In this document: positions 49,338 through 61,404 of the stretch, piece by piece
Numbering within the stretch: the first letter of the stretch is position 1
Layout of the letters: each line of letters begins with the position of its first letter
Source: Earliella scabrosa
Taxonomy: Eukaryota > Basidiomycota > Agaricomycetes > Polyporales > Polyporaceae
Direction of reading: 5' to 3'
Length of the DNA: 64,000 nt
NCBI GenBank assembly: GCA_022605405.1
Contig: JABYQQ010000014.1
Span: forward strand, 1,178,001 to 1,242,000
Translations under genes and position numbers: made by a program
Notes under the pieces: generated by a model
Seen by the model: only the letters and a program-made list of their open reading frames with translations
The model's database searches: none
Told to the model about the DNA's origin: nothing

Positions 49338-49750
49338 TTCGATCGAGATGGATAAGGCTTGCTTGGATATTGTATGCGCATTGGCTTTCTCCCAGCAGAC
49401 AAAATCATTCGGTGGCTTGGTTGCAGCTCGTTCCGGTGGCATGGGTTCCCTTGGAACTCATCTGTCATCTGTCACGATTCTGTACCCCCTCCGCAACGTC
49501 ATGGACGCGACGATCCTCATCAGGTCCCAGAGTTCGTTCTCCCCCATGCATCATGCTGAGTATGAAGACGCACATGTATCTTTTCCACCGGCTGCCACTT
49601 TGACCGTCGACGCGCATTCCCCAGGTATCCACAGTTATGGGCCAAGAAACTCCGAGGTTCTCACTCGGACTTACATACGCGACGCAAGCTCGTACATCTC
49701 TACCTCCCACGGCTGTGTGCGACCTATTCATCAATCTGCACTCTAGTCAC
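49338..49750 (+). repeat. Left copy of direct repeat flanking the deaminase gene
   Basis: Shares with 52346-52680, in the same order and orientation: AAGGCTTGCTTGG, TTCTCCCAGCAGACA, GGCTGCCACTTTGACCGTCG, GCTCGTACATCTCT/ACTCGTACATCTCT and AATCTGCACTC. The blocks are separated by diverged or length-variable sequence. No coding function. Confidence 0.8.
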
Positions 49751-50006
49751 CTCGGGCAGCTTACTATTGGAGCAGGTGCAAGCTTCAGCCCACATCCTCC
49801 CCTATGCAGCGTACCGACAAATACGGGCAGTCGTTCGGGTTACAAGAGCGCAAGCTCGGGAGGTCCGGAGGAAGAGCGTTGGAGTTATTGGTGCAGAGGA
49901 TTGGTTGTGGCACAGTCCGTAGCCCTGAACTTATAACCACATCTAGGAGCGCAGAACCAGTCCTTGTGTGTGAACTGCGCCGATGTGCACTCACCGCAGA
50001 TCTCGC

Positions 50007-50177
50007 TCACCAGACGTGTGCGAACACGTCCCAGTTCGGGTCGTTGCTCCACTCATACTCGATGGCGTTCGCCGTGCGCAGCGCGACGTCCTCCCCACAC
50101 TGCGCCGCGACCCATCCCAGCGCCGCGTCCGTGCCCGCGCTCACCCCGCCGGACGTTCCACACATTGCCCTCGACAT
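50007..50177 (-). pseudogene. DJ-1/PfpI family C-terminal fragment
   Basis: A 56-codon minus-strand frame ending in TGA at 50007 reads CGTSGGVSAGTDAALGWVA, then an IEYEWSNDPNWDVFAH tail. This is the C-terminal signature of the fungal DJ-1/PfpI (glutamine amidotransferase-like) family. The rest of such a protein, about 180 residues including the nucleophile-elbow region, is absent; the deaminase gene begins only 60 bp further on. It is therefore a relic left by rearrangement. Not a functional gene as seen. Confidence 0.65.
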
Positions 50178-50235
50178 TGGGGATGAGTCTAGCGCAACAG
50201 GAGGGTACGTCTACGACTCATAGACACTACGATTC

Positions 50236-52250
50236 CTACGACTGGAGAAACAACCGAATCGCACGTCTTCTACCCTCCGGAACGAGGCTCAGTTCTGTCT
50301 CCTCTGCAAAGCACGTATCAGCTGAACCATTCCCGGTGGTCTGAGAGTTGAGTGATGAGCGGGCGGAAGAGCTGATCTTCCTCTTGAGCCTGTCGGCAAA
50401 GCAACTGTACAGCGCCGTACGGACGTTCTCCTCCGTTTTGTCAGACTTCAGGATGGGACGTCGCCATGGCACCGCTTGGCCGTGCGTACGTGCCGTACGG
50501 ATGTTGCGACCTGTTACTGAGTTGTAGACCGCAATGTAGTCATTGCAGAGCAGGCAAGGACGTTTGGAAATCCCGATGTAGGGGATCAGCTCCCCTTCGC
50601 GGGCGGGGTGCTGACGGAGGAACGCGTCAACGCGAGCGACAACCGCACACTCGCAGTGTACATAACCACCCAATGATAGTGACTTCGACACTGCATACAT
50701 CGTGTTGGCACCTTTGTAACCGAGCACATAAGTTGATATAATGATTATCAACTCACCTGGCTCCTCCACGCCGTCTCCCGTCTGAGCCTCCTCGGAGTTG
50801 GACTGATCTGTATATTCACATTGAGCGAACCACGCAGCGTAGCTATCAACATGGACACACCGGTTGTCGTATCTTGCAGGAAGGCCTTGATATCCTCATT
50901 GACCACCGTTATGCCCCGAGCCATCAATAGCTCGGCGACGCCGTCCGACGTGACTTTGAAACGGTCTTTCGGCGGTGTGGGATATGTCACTGGGATGCAC
51001 TCAACTTGAATTGCAGCGGAGAAGACGCGGGAGAAGGTGCGTGAACCAAGGAGGCGAGTGAGCTGGTGGAAGCCGTTGGGGATGTATAGAAGCTTCTCAA
51101 GCCAGTGCTTGACGTCGAACTTCTTCTGGATGTTCATCTTATTGGAAGCGAGGTATTCTGATGTGCATCGCCGTCAGTGACTCCGATGGAATGGCATATA
51201 CGCTGCACGTACGGGTCATATAGTCATTGAACTTGTCTGCTAGTAGTGTGGAGAAGGTCGAGGATACTTGAGAGATCCAGTACAAAGCCTTGTGCAGTGT
51301 TCCGACGTCAAGTTCCTGAGCCGGTGGCGAGGAAAGGACGGTATGTAGGTCCCCCAGAAAGTCGCACAAAACCTCGATGGCGGCTTGTAGCTTGGCGTTG
51401 CCGGCGACCTCGTCCTTCAGGACCTGGAGGAGAGGCAGTTCCTTTGGTGTGAGCATGCGTCGTTCGGGCAACGGGTTGCCAAGAATGTCGCGTGCAAGCG
51501 TAAGGAAGCGGATATAGCGATCGGCCCCAACGAGTCGCTTGTGGAGTTTCCGCCGGGAATGGGAAAGGAGACGATGCTCCAGCTCGACGAGCACTCTCTC
51601 CAAGGGGTCCGAGGTAGTCTGCGATATGAAGATGGGTATCCCGAGCGAGCGGGACGCGTCGGGGTCAAACTTGCCTCTGCCTCTTTGTCGTTGTCAGTCC
51701 CCACCTCCTCGTTGCCCCATGTCTCTTCGTTGACCCTCGTCTCCTCGTTGGCCTCTGCCTGTTCGTTGACCCTCGCCTCCTCGTTAGTCCGTGACTCCTC
51801 CCTGACCTCCGTCTCCTTCCTAATCTCCGCCTCCTTCCTAATCTCCGTCTCCTTCCTGATCTCTGTGACACTCCTGGCCTCTGGTGAATTGTTGGCAAGT
51901 CGAGTGATGGCACGCTCGTGAGCTGTGCGCAGCTTGACCAATATGAAGCGGAGGTGTTCGGCAACGGAGCGGGGGACAGCGTCGTTTTGGGCAAGAAAAA
52001 AGAGTAGTCGCGAGTCGGATGCATCGGGTGGGCAGTGGAAGAGGACCGAAAGGGCAACTACTTGCTTCGTAGGTTCACAGACCAAGAGCTGCGCGAGGGC
52101 GTCGAGGAAAGGGGCAGCACGTTCCTCTAGTTTAGTTTCAAAATCTTGGGATGTCGCTGTCGGTGGTGGAAGGCGATCATAGCGGTCCACGAGGAGAGGA
52201 ACAAGGTAGTCAGGTTCATGAAGCAGCGAGCTCATGCCAGGCACAGACAT
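50236..52250 (-). CDS. Zinc-dependent deaminase, OTT_1508-like, fungal type
   Basis: Starts at ATG 52250 (MSVPGMSSLLHEPDYLVPLL). A helical N-terminal region is followed by repeats of the type RKETEI and NEETRV encoded by 18-bp units (about 51870-51690), then another helical region (VLVELEHRLLSHSRRKLHKRL...LTPKELPLLQVLKDEV), an exon MNIQKKFDVKHWLEKLLYIP, and the C-terminal deaminase: GGYVHCECAVVARVDAF (HxE zinc and proton-shuttle motif) near 50655 and KRPCLLCNDYIAVYNS (PCxxC) near 50545. This domain is found in lineage-specific expansions in basidiomycetes; substrates are unknown, though nucleotide or nucleic-acid bases are the family theme. Frame continuity near 51685 needs a very short 35-nt GT-AG intron or is a one-base frameshift. 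All zinc ligands are present. Confidence 0.72.
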
Positions 52251-52345
52251 GGTGAGAGAGTGGGGAGAGAGACGAACCACCCACACGCCCTCCTCGATGA
52301 ATCCCGAGGCCTCCTCGATGAATCCCGAGGCGAGTTGTGTGACCC

Positions 52346-52680
52346 CCGCACACTTCCATCGAGTTGTAAGGCTTGCTTGGGTTCCATATGCACATTGGTT
52401 TTCTCCCAGCAGACAGAATCGTTCGGTGCGTATCATACCCACTGACGCGCATGTATGTTTTGAATTTTCCACTGGCTGCCACTTTGACCGTCGACGCGCG
52501 TTCCTCAGGCTCCTCAGGCTACAGCTGTGGTTCAAGAAGGATTCGGCATTTTCAACCGGACATACACGCTTTGTGATTACATGACGCAAACTCGTACATC
52601 TCTGCCTCCGACGGCTGGATTGCGGATGCCAACTCGGAGCCCGAGTGCGACAAATCTGTCAATCTGCACTCGAGCACCAC
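52346..52680 (+). repeat. Right copy of direct repeat flanking the deaminase gene
   Basis: Same order of conserved blocks as 49338-49750. It lies between the deaminase start and the 3' end of DUF4470 gene D. The spacer 52251-52712 contains nothing else recognised. Confidence 0.8.
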
Positions 52681-52712
52681 CCACATCAGTACATCTCTCG
52701 TCTCTCAAGCTC

Positions 52713-55700
52713 TCAGTCTCCATACAGAGTCCACTTCTCAATAGACACCGGGTGCGTGGCTGGAAAACATCCGGGCGTGAGGGTGAGTGGCAGCATCAGT
52801 TGAAACGTCTCGGAATCACTCACCAAGAATGCCCCTGTCGTTCCGATACACGACCATGCTCCACTTCAGACTCTCGCCCCGCATGCGCTCGACCCGCGTC
52901 CTGCTCATCCGCCACCGCACGCGTGTCTCGTATTCCACATGCTCCTGCGCGGTCAACACGAAGAACGTACCCGGCGTGGGGCGCCCCCCACCCTCGAACA
53001 CGCGCCACAGACCGTCGACGACCGTGGAAGCGCCGAGGAGGTCCGCGCGGTAGAACAGCAGGTGCGTGCACGGCTCATATGGCGAGCACCTCACCCTCCC
53101 CCACGACGCCCTGGCCTGCGCGGCCTGCACGCGCGCCTCCCATACGCATACCTCGCCGGGCGCGGGCAGAGGCGTCGGGAACGAGACTGGGAACGGGATC
53201 GCGTAGTACGCCGTTGCGAGAATCGTCTCGAACTCGACCAGCCACGGGTCCGTACGCACCGTTCGCGGGGGCACGCGTTTCAGCCGCACCCTCGCCGGAA
53301 TCGGATAGCTGTCTCTGTAGGGCACGACGTCCGAGGTCATGCGCCCGCCGAGGACGCGCGCGAGGAAGTCGGAGAGCCAGTGGCCGGGGTAGCCGACGCG
53401 GTGGAGGTACATGAGGAGGGTGAAGAAGGCGACGAGGTTGTGCGGCAGGCGGACGTTGCATGGGCCCGAGACAGACATGCCAGGGAGAAGGGTGTTGAAG
53501 AGCACGCGCGTGAGCCAGGTGGTGAGCTGTGGGCGTGTCGCTAGCTCTGAGAGCGGGCGCGGGAGGGGCCGGGAGCCGAGGACGAGGATGTTCATGACCG
53601 CGCGTGAATCGATGATGTCGCAGCCAAGGAAGCGGGGGACTTCCTGGATAGTGAGCAATGTGTACCTGTATGCGCGGCCAGGGTTAGTGGAGAATATGAG
53701 GACGGGCAACGGACGTACGTGTGCATGAACTCCTCGTCATCGGGCCATACGCGCGTGTTGAGGAGCGAATTACAGCAAACCGCTGCTCCTGGATGATCCT
53801 GTAGACTCGGCACGGCGTAGAGGATCATGTTCAAGGGCCCATGCGTGTAGTCACTAGGACAGAGTCACTTCCTACGCAATGGTGATTGCAGAAACGTATA
53901 GAGTCAACTCACGGTACGTTACTCAGCCACATCCTGGTATATCTCCTGGGGAACTCCTTCGGCCGCATGTCGTCGCACTTGCTCTGCATCTTTGCAAGCT
54001 CTTCAGAAAGACCGCCACATATGAGTTCGAGCTTGATGTGGGACCCGAGGTTCTTGAGTGCGGCGGAGACCTCTCCGAAGAAGTTGCTGCACGTTTGCCA
54101 TGCAAACTGCTCGGGGTCGTACATCTGCTCGTCTTCCGGCTCGTCGCGGTTGATGAACTGGTCCATCAGGTCCAGCGTCTCGAAGAGGTCCATGTTGAGG
54201 TTTGGATAGCCGCCATCCTCGGGAGCATACTTCAATTCGTCGACGCCCTGATCCTGCGGCTCTTCTGAGCGGTACAGTAAGTTTGGTCAGGTCGTGAACA
54301 CTCACAACGAGGGTTATGTTGGGCTTCCAATCGTTCTCGATATGCGCTTGAAGCTACATAAGGTTCAGACATATCAGTTTCCAGTAAGCAGCCAAAGAGG
54401 ATCACGTACCTTCCGCGCCAGTGCAGGGGAAATCCGGCCAGACGCCTTGACTTGGTTCAACGCCGTCTGGAAGCCCGGGTGTCGAGCGACAAGAGGTTCG
54501 GGAGGGAAGAACACCCTCGTCGTCTTGTACCACGTCAACTCGACGATCGGCCACTCCTTACTCATCATGTTCTCATAGATCTCGTCTGCTATGACATCCA
54601 GGTCCTCCCGGATCATCACACGCGCTTCCGACAGCGACATTCCCGGAGGAACGAGCGGGGAGGATGCGAGGTCCGCGTCGGACATGGTTAGCAGGGAATG
54701 CTTGATATCCTCGCGCTGCGACTCCGCGCTCTGGTTGAGCATCTTCTGCCACTGTGGGTTCGCACCAGGCATGTTCATGACCCAGGGTGTGTTTGCCCTC
54801 CCCCAGGCTTCGATGTTCTTGTGGGCGTCGAGCATCCTGCGCGTGGACTTCTTCGTCTTGAGCCAGAAGTCAAGCATACGAATAATTGCAGGGATTGTGT
54901 CCGGTACTACGTAGAGCCACGGGGGAAGATCCGGCGGAGTCGATGAGAGCCGGCCGCGTAGATCATCGAACAGAGTCTGCAACCTAGCATGCGTGCAAGG
55001 TCAGTGCGTCCGATTGATACTCATTGAAACGCCTAGATACCTGTTGTAGCAATACGACGGCATTGCCGCCCCACAATACATATACATGATTGTGGCAATG
55101 ATCTCCGCTTTCGTGGTCGCATCCTGCGTTTGGCTCAGATCATGGAGGAGTACGAAGAGACACAAGTCTCGCGCGATGGGAGCGTCGTGAATATCAAGCA
55201 AGGTCAAGTGGGCGTGGAATTGGTTTTGCTTCGCCTTTGTGAGACGGCCGTAGACTTCGTGGAGGCCCGTGATAGTCCCGATAACATGTCGAGCTGCGTG
55301 CATGCGTCACTCTTTGAGATTCAGCGCGGGCTAGATATGAGACACTGACCATCCCCAACGCCTCCAAACATAAATGCGATCTCTGAGAGGTTCTCCATGG
55401 GAAGTTTCTCGACCTCCAGAGGATAGTCGTCTCCAGGTCCCCAACCACGAGTAAGATCAATGATGTCGTCGTGACCAATCTGGAGAGCGGTTGAGGATTA
55501 GTCGATGAGGCACGAACAACCGAGCACTGGCAGTACGCCTGTAGACGCACTTGGTAATACTCTCGACAAGGATCTCTATGAAGAGACAACTCGTGAGCGG
55601 GTAGTACTGGCTGAGAGAAGGGTCGACGACGCGCTCACAAGGGCTTGCAGAACATGGGTAAGCGCGAAAGGTCACTCAAACAGGTCGGCCCCTTCTCCGC

Positions 55701-56422
55701 GTAGGCCTCCATTTCGGCACGAACGACCTCCCAGTCACTCCATGCTCGGCCCCACTCTTCTTCAGCACCCGCGCTTCCTCCAGAGGCCAGCTTTTCGGCA
55801 GCGGTAGCGTGCAATTTGCCAATTTGGTTTTCATGCCTGTTGAGGGTCTCTCGCGAAAGCGTTCCCCCACGAGCGCCATTGGAAAGCGCTCTCGCCAATC
55901 GAGTGGAGAGACGAACGACAAGGTCCGCGTTCATGTCCTGCTTCTCCATGAGGAGCTTCCAAGAGCGATGAATCGCGTTCATGCAGCCCACATAGTCCCC
56001 CATCTCAAAAAGTGCCGCACTGAGATTTGCAGGGTAGACTGGATCGCGTGGGTCGGCGTTCTCGGCCTGCGAATAGAAAGTCGTCAGGATATACATTCTC
56101 TCAACGCAACACGCTCATAAGATTAAATGACTGATGAAGGACCATGATCTGATCGAGTTTGTGCCAGAGCAATGTTCTCAACAGGATGTGTTGCGCGAGG
56201 TTGTTGCGGGCGGCGCCGATTGTACATGGCATAGGCGCGTCGGCCGAGAGCATACATAAAACCTATATTTCAACAAACGCACCTTCGCATAGGCTTTCGA
56301 TGCACTAGGATAAACGTTAGACACGTTTGAACAGGACAGGAACGCGTCGCATACCTCGAGAATTTGCCCGCTTTGAAGAGCTCATTGCCCTTTCCTTTCA
56401 GCCTAGCCGCATCTTCGGGCAT
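52713..56422 (-). CDS. TPR-DUF4470 protein, paralogue D
   Basis: Twelve exons total 2919 nt (972 residues): 56422-56355, 56304-56283, 56066-55639, 55575-55551, 55479-55350, 55293-55041, 54983-54410, 54353-54306, 54259-53913, 53853-53719, 53665-52824 and 52759-52713. It opens MPEDAARLKGKGNELFKAGKFS, with TPR-like helices, DUF4470 (MFGGVGDARHVIGTITGLHEVYGRLTK...LLDIHDAPIARDLC), the long-form linker and the conserved C-terminal half (VRLPHNLVAFFTLLMYLHRVGYPGHWLSDFLA). It ends ATHPVSIEKWTLYGD, like E. No defect seen. Faces gene C across the FunK1-to-deaminase interval. Confidence 0.85.
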
Positions 56423-56813
56423 TTCAGCAGCTTGACCGCGTGAGTCGTGAATAAAACTGAGGGTGCAGATCTCAGGACGGTGTCTCGGTTGGAGGGTGGT
56501 GGTAGTGGTACAAAAAAGTGGTGAGCCACTCGAGCGACGCGTCACTTTCGTACATAAGCGCCAGTTGAGCACTTGTGGATATACGACTGCCACTCTAGGA
56601 TGCCCTTATGGGGGCGTAATGCCTCGGTGGTAAGACACTCATGATCAAGATATTCGGACTACAACTAATTGGTGCAACCTCGCGCAGTACTTTGGTGCTA
56701 CAATTTGTACAAACATACTGACTCTCCACTCATTACAACCTATGTTGCCTGAGATGGACTCTGCTCTGGGTCGCTGAGCATAAGACCACTCACGCAGCAT
56801 CTCCAAACCCGAT
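56423..56813. other. Spacer between D and E
   Basis: 391 bp upstream of D and downstream of E; no gene seen. Confidence 0.5.
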
Positions 56814-59800
56814 TCACTCTCCATACAGAGCCCATTGCTGAATAGACACCGGATGGGTTGCTACAACGAGCCCAAAGTAAGTCTCGAGTGGTACGTCCGT
56901 CGAATCGTTCATGCCACTCACCGAGGATACCTCTGTCATTACGATGCACAACCATGCTCCATCTCAGACTCTGGCTCTTCATGCGTTCGACCCGCGCCCT
57001 GTTCATCCGCCACCGCACGCTCGTCTGGTACTGTACATGCTCTTGCGCGGTCAACACGAAGAACGTGCCCGGTTCGGGATGATCTTTGCCCTCGAACACG
57101 CTCTTCAGGCTCCCTATCATCGAGGACGCGCCTAAAAGGTCCGCGCGGTAGAACAGCAGGTGCGCGCCCGGCTCGTACGGTGAGCAGTGCAGCCAGCCCC
57201 ATTCCGCCAGCTCCCGAGTGCCTTGCACGCGCGCCTCCCACATGACGAGCTCATCCGCCTCGCGCGCGAATTCGCCTCCTCCTGGCAAGAGGCGCGCTGC
57301 TACCTCCTCGGGAGGGAATGGCACGGGGAACGGTATCGCGTAGTACGCGGTCGCGAGGATCGTCTCAAATTCGACCAGCCACGGATCCGTGCGCACCGTC
57401 CGCGCGGGAACCCGCGTCAGGCGCTCGCTCACGGGGATCGGGTACTCGCCCGTGTAGGGAGCGACGTCGGAGACCATGCGCCCGCTGAGGACGCGCGCGA
57501 GGAAGTCGGAGAGCCAGTGGCCCGGGTAGCCGACGCGGTGGAGATACATGAGGAGGGTGAAGAAGGCAACAAGGCTGTGCGGCAGGCGGACATTGCAAGG
57601 GCTCGGCTTGGACTTGCCGGGGATGAAAGTGTTGAAGAGCACGCGCGTGAGCCACGTCGTAAGCTCGGGACGTTTCGCGAGATCGGAGAGAGGGCGCGGA
57701 AGGGGACGGGAACCGAGAACGAGGACGTCTATGACTCCGCGGGGATCGATAATGTTGCAGCCAAGGAAGCGCGAGATGTCCTGGAGGCTCAGCAGTGTGT
57801 ACCTGTGCGAGGACTATGATGAGTTGAAAAGACAGGACATCCCAGGTGACGTACGTGTGCATGTACTCCTCGTCGTCCTCCCACGCGCTTGTGTTCAGAA
57901 GTGAGTTGCAGGCTATGGCCGCATGCGGACTATCCTCCAGATTCGGCAGTACGTGGAGGATCATGTTCATGGGCCCGTGAGTATAATCGCTGAAGCCGTT
58001 GGTTTCATTAGCCACAATGTCACTGACGAGCATGATGGGTTAACCACTTACGGCACGTTGCTCAGCCACATCCTGGTGTACTTCCTCGGAAACTCACTTG
58101 GTCTCGTGACATCGCCGTTGACTCCCATCTTTGCCAGCTCTTCAGAGAGTCCTCCGCAAATCAGTTCGAGAGTGATGTTTGAACCGAGACCCGTCAGTGC
58201 GGCAGCAACCTCATCAAAGAACGCGCTGCACGTCCGCCATGCCAGCAGATTTACGATCTCGTCAGGTGATCGTAGTTGAGCTTCCGGCTTGTCACGGTGG
58301 ATGAACTTGTCCATCACTCGCAAGGGATGGAACATATTCATCTTCAGGTCGGGGTAGCCATCGTCAGATTCGAGACAATACTTGGGGTCATCGATGGCGT
58401 GATCCTACGGACACAATTCTCAGCTTTCACGGTTGAGTTAATACAGCGCAAGCGGCAAAACACTTACTACGAGCGTGATGTTCGGCTTCCATGTCTTTTC
58501 AATGCGACGCTGGAGCTGCTCGCAATCAGGAACGGAACCACTCCTGGAAGACAGCTACCACGAAAGCGTACCTTGCGCGCGAGTGCAGGGGAGATTTGGC
58601 CAGACTCTTGCACCTGTCTGAATGCGGTATCGAAGCCAGGATGCCGAGCAAGGAGGTCTTCCGGAGGCACGAACACCTGTATTGTCTTGTACCAGGTCGC
58701 CTCATGTGTTGGAAGCTTCTGCTCTACTGTCCCTTTATGAATATCGTCGACCATCTCTTCTATGTTACTCCGGATGATGGCCCGTGCGTCCGCCAGCGAC
58801 ACACCTGCAGGGACCATCGAGGACGACATGAGGTCCGCATCAGAGAAGTTCAGCAACATGTTTCTGATTTCTTCGCGCTGCAACGCTATGTTCTCGTTGA
58901 CGACCCGTTGAAAGTGTGCGTTCGCTCCAGGAAGATTTGTCACGGGGGCAAAATCGGGGTGCTCCGTCGGGTTGATGTCCTCATTCAGTTCTAGCATCCG
59001 ACGCGTAGACTTCGTCGTGTTGATCCAGAAGTCGAGCATGCGAATGACCGAAGGGATCGTGTCCGATACGACGTGAATCCATGGCGGAAGGTCTGGCGGG
59101 TTGGACAGAAGTCGCTTGCGAAGGTCTTTGAACAGCGTCTGTAACCTGGTGTTTGTATGTTCAGAGGATAGTGAGTACACCATGACACACGTGGAAAGCG
59201 CCGAGTATACCTGTCGTAGCAGTATGACGGCATCACTGCACCGCAGTACATGTACAAGAGGGTTGCCTTAATCTCCGCTCGGGAGGTGACGTCGGACTCC
59301 AGGCTAAGATCATGGAGTAACATGAGAAGACAAAGGTCACGCGCGATGGGGGCATCGTGGATGTCAAGCATCGTCAAATGCGCGTGGAAGCGGTTCTTGC
59401 TCGCATCCCTGAGGTGGTTGTATGCTTGGTTCAGGCCAACGATTGTGCCGAAGACGTGACGAGCTGCATGAACATCATGGTCAGACAAGTCGACTTCATT
59501 TTGAGATATACCTACCGTCGCCAACTCCTCCAAACATGAACGCCAACTTTGAAAGATCTTCAGTAGGAAGCTGATCGATCTGTAGCGGATAGTCCTCCTC
59601 AGGTCCCCAGCCGCGCGTAAGGTCAATGATCTCGTCGGTGCCGATCTGGTGCGAGCCGGTGCTATGTTAGATGCAGACTCCAGGCGCGGAGTGGATGAGC
59701 AACGTACTTGATAAAATTCTCGAACCATAGCCCTGGGAGCATGGAACCGTTAGCGAAATACGTTGATGCAGAACGCACAACTCACAGGGGTTTGCAGAAC

Positions 59801-60445
59801 AACGGTAAGCGTGATAAGCCGTGCAAACAGGCTTGAGTCTTCCCTTCAGCATCCTGCGTCATCTCGGCATGGGTAGCCTCCCAGACTTTCCAGGCTCGGC
59901 GACATTCTTCTTCTAGAGCGGGTTTGCCGCTGTCAGAAAGCTTTTCGGCAGCCGTCGCTTTGAGTTGTTCGATCTCGGCATTGTTCCGAGCGAGGGTGTC
60001 ATGCAGTGGAAGCCTTGCACGAGCACCATGGCAGAGCGCTCTCGCTAAGCGAATCGAGAGTCGAACGACGAGGTCGGATGCCATGTCTCCTCTCTCTTCG
60101 AGCAGCTTCCAAGAACGCAGAACCGCATCGGCGGACCCCGCGTAGTCTCCACTCTCAAAGAGTGCCGCACTGAGATTTGAAGGATAGACCGGATCACGAG
60201 GATCAGCCTTCTCGGCCTGAGAGTCATCAGTCAGCGAACGGGATCGGCTCAACAGATCCACTATCCTGGAACTTCACTCAGCATCGCTCCATAAACTCAC
60301 CTTTCTGTATGCTTCTGAAGCGCTATACACATTATCAGACCCACGTCGGGACTCAACGTCAATGTTGTCACGCGCACCTGGAGTACTGGCCCGCCCTGAA
60401 TAGGCTGTTCCCGATCTGCTTCAAACTCGCCGCATCTTCAGACAT
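56814..60445 (-). CDS. TPR-DUF4470 protein, paralogue E
   Basis: Twelve exons total 2967 nt (988 residues): 60445-60378, 60322-60301, 60216-59786, 59732-59708, 59645-59516, 59463-59211, 59145-58572, 58515-58468, 58404-58052, 57989-57855, 57802-56922 and 56860-56814. It starts MSEDAASLKQIGNSLFRAGQYS. DUF4470 reads MFGGVGDGRHVFGTIVGLNQAYNHL...MLDIHDAPIARDLC. The C-terminal half is nearly the same as in C: FNTFIPGKSKPSPCNVRLPH, DVAPYTGEYPIPVSERLTR. Long-form exon 7. No defect seen. Function unknown, as for the other members. Confidence 0.85.
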
Positions 60446-61404
60446 CCTGACACGATCGAGCGTGGACGTGGATGGGCGGGATTCGAGTTCGAGGGAGGTG
60501 CTCTCAGAATGCTGGAGTAATCGTCGAAGTGGTGGGGGTTGGTGCTGTAGTAGCAAATGATCAAGGCCACGCGCGACGCATTCCTTCCGGGCGCTGTGAA
60601 GATATGAATCAGTAGGTCAACTTCTATGTAATCATCATATCAATAGCCAACCTCATGCCCGTGGCCATAGGGTGCATGAGTTATGCGAAGTCACATGCGT
60701 TTCTCGAATCTATCGGAAACGTCAACCTCCCATTTCGACCTCTTTGTACAAAGCTGGGATCGTGCATAAGCCTGCAATGATGTGACACGAGCGACGAAGT
60801 GCGCATAGCACGAATGTTGACAGGACGCGCACTCACCTCTTTCATTTCTTGAAAGATGCAGAGACTCTCCATCGCACCCTCCGTGCCATCTCGAAGCGTT
60901 TACGGCTCAGCTACACTCCACAGGCGATGTATTCTTGCCATTTTCTTGGTGTTTGTGCGAAGTGGTGACCAGCGGGGATATAAATCGTAAAGTTCCAGTC
61001 AAGTACCTTCCGGTACATCGAGGTCGGACAACAGACTTGGGGCATGATCGCGAAAGTTGTGACAGCAGTTCAAGTTCAGCCTGGCCCGCTACGGTTGGCC
61101 GCGTGACTAACGCGTATGATCACGCGTGACGCTTCGCGTACGTCACACACGACAGTGCACAGTACGCGCGCAACACGCCTCTAGTTCCGCTGTTTGCAGC
61201 TTCACCTCGGGTGGTTTGATTCTGTCATGCATCCTCACCACTGCCACAGCAACATACGAGGGAATACTCAGGGCTCGGGCGTGACGACGACTGACTGGCA
61301 GATCACCGTGATGCCAGTCGCTCAACTTGATGTCAAGTAGTGGCTGGCTCAGGGCTGACCAGAGATGAGGCTCTCATTAGTTCTCGTATGATGTGAGTCT
61401 GCAT
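60446..61404. other. Spacer between E and F
   Basis: About 960 bp with no supported gene; the E promoter should lie next to 60446. Confidence 0.5.
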
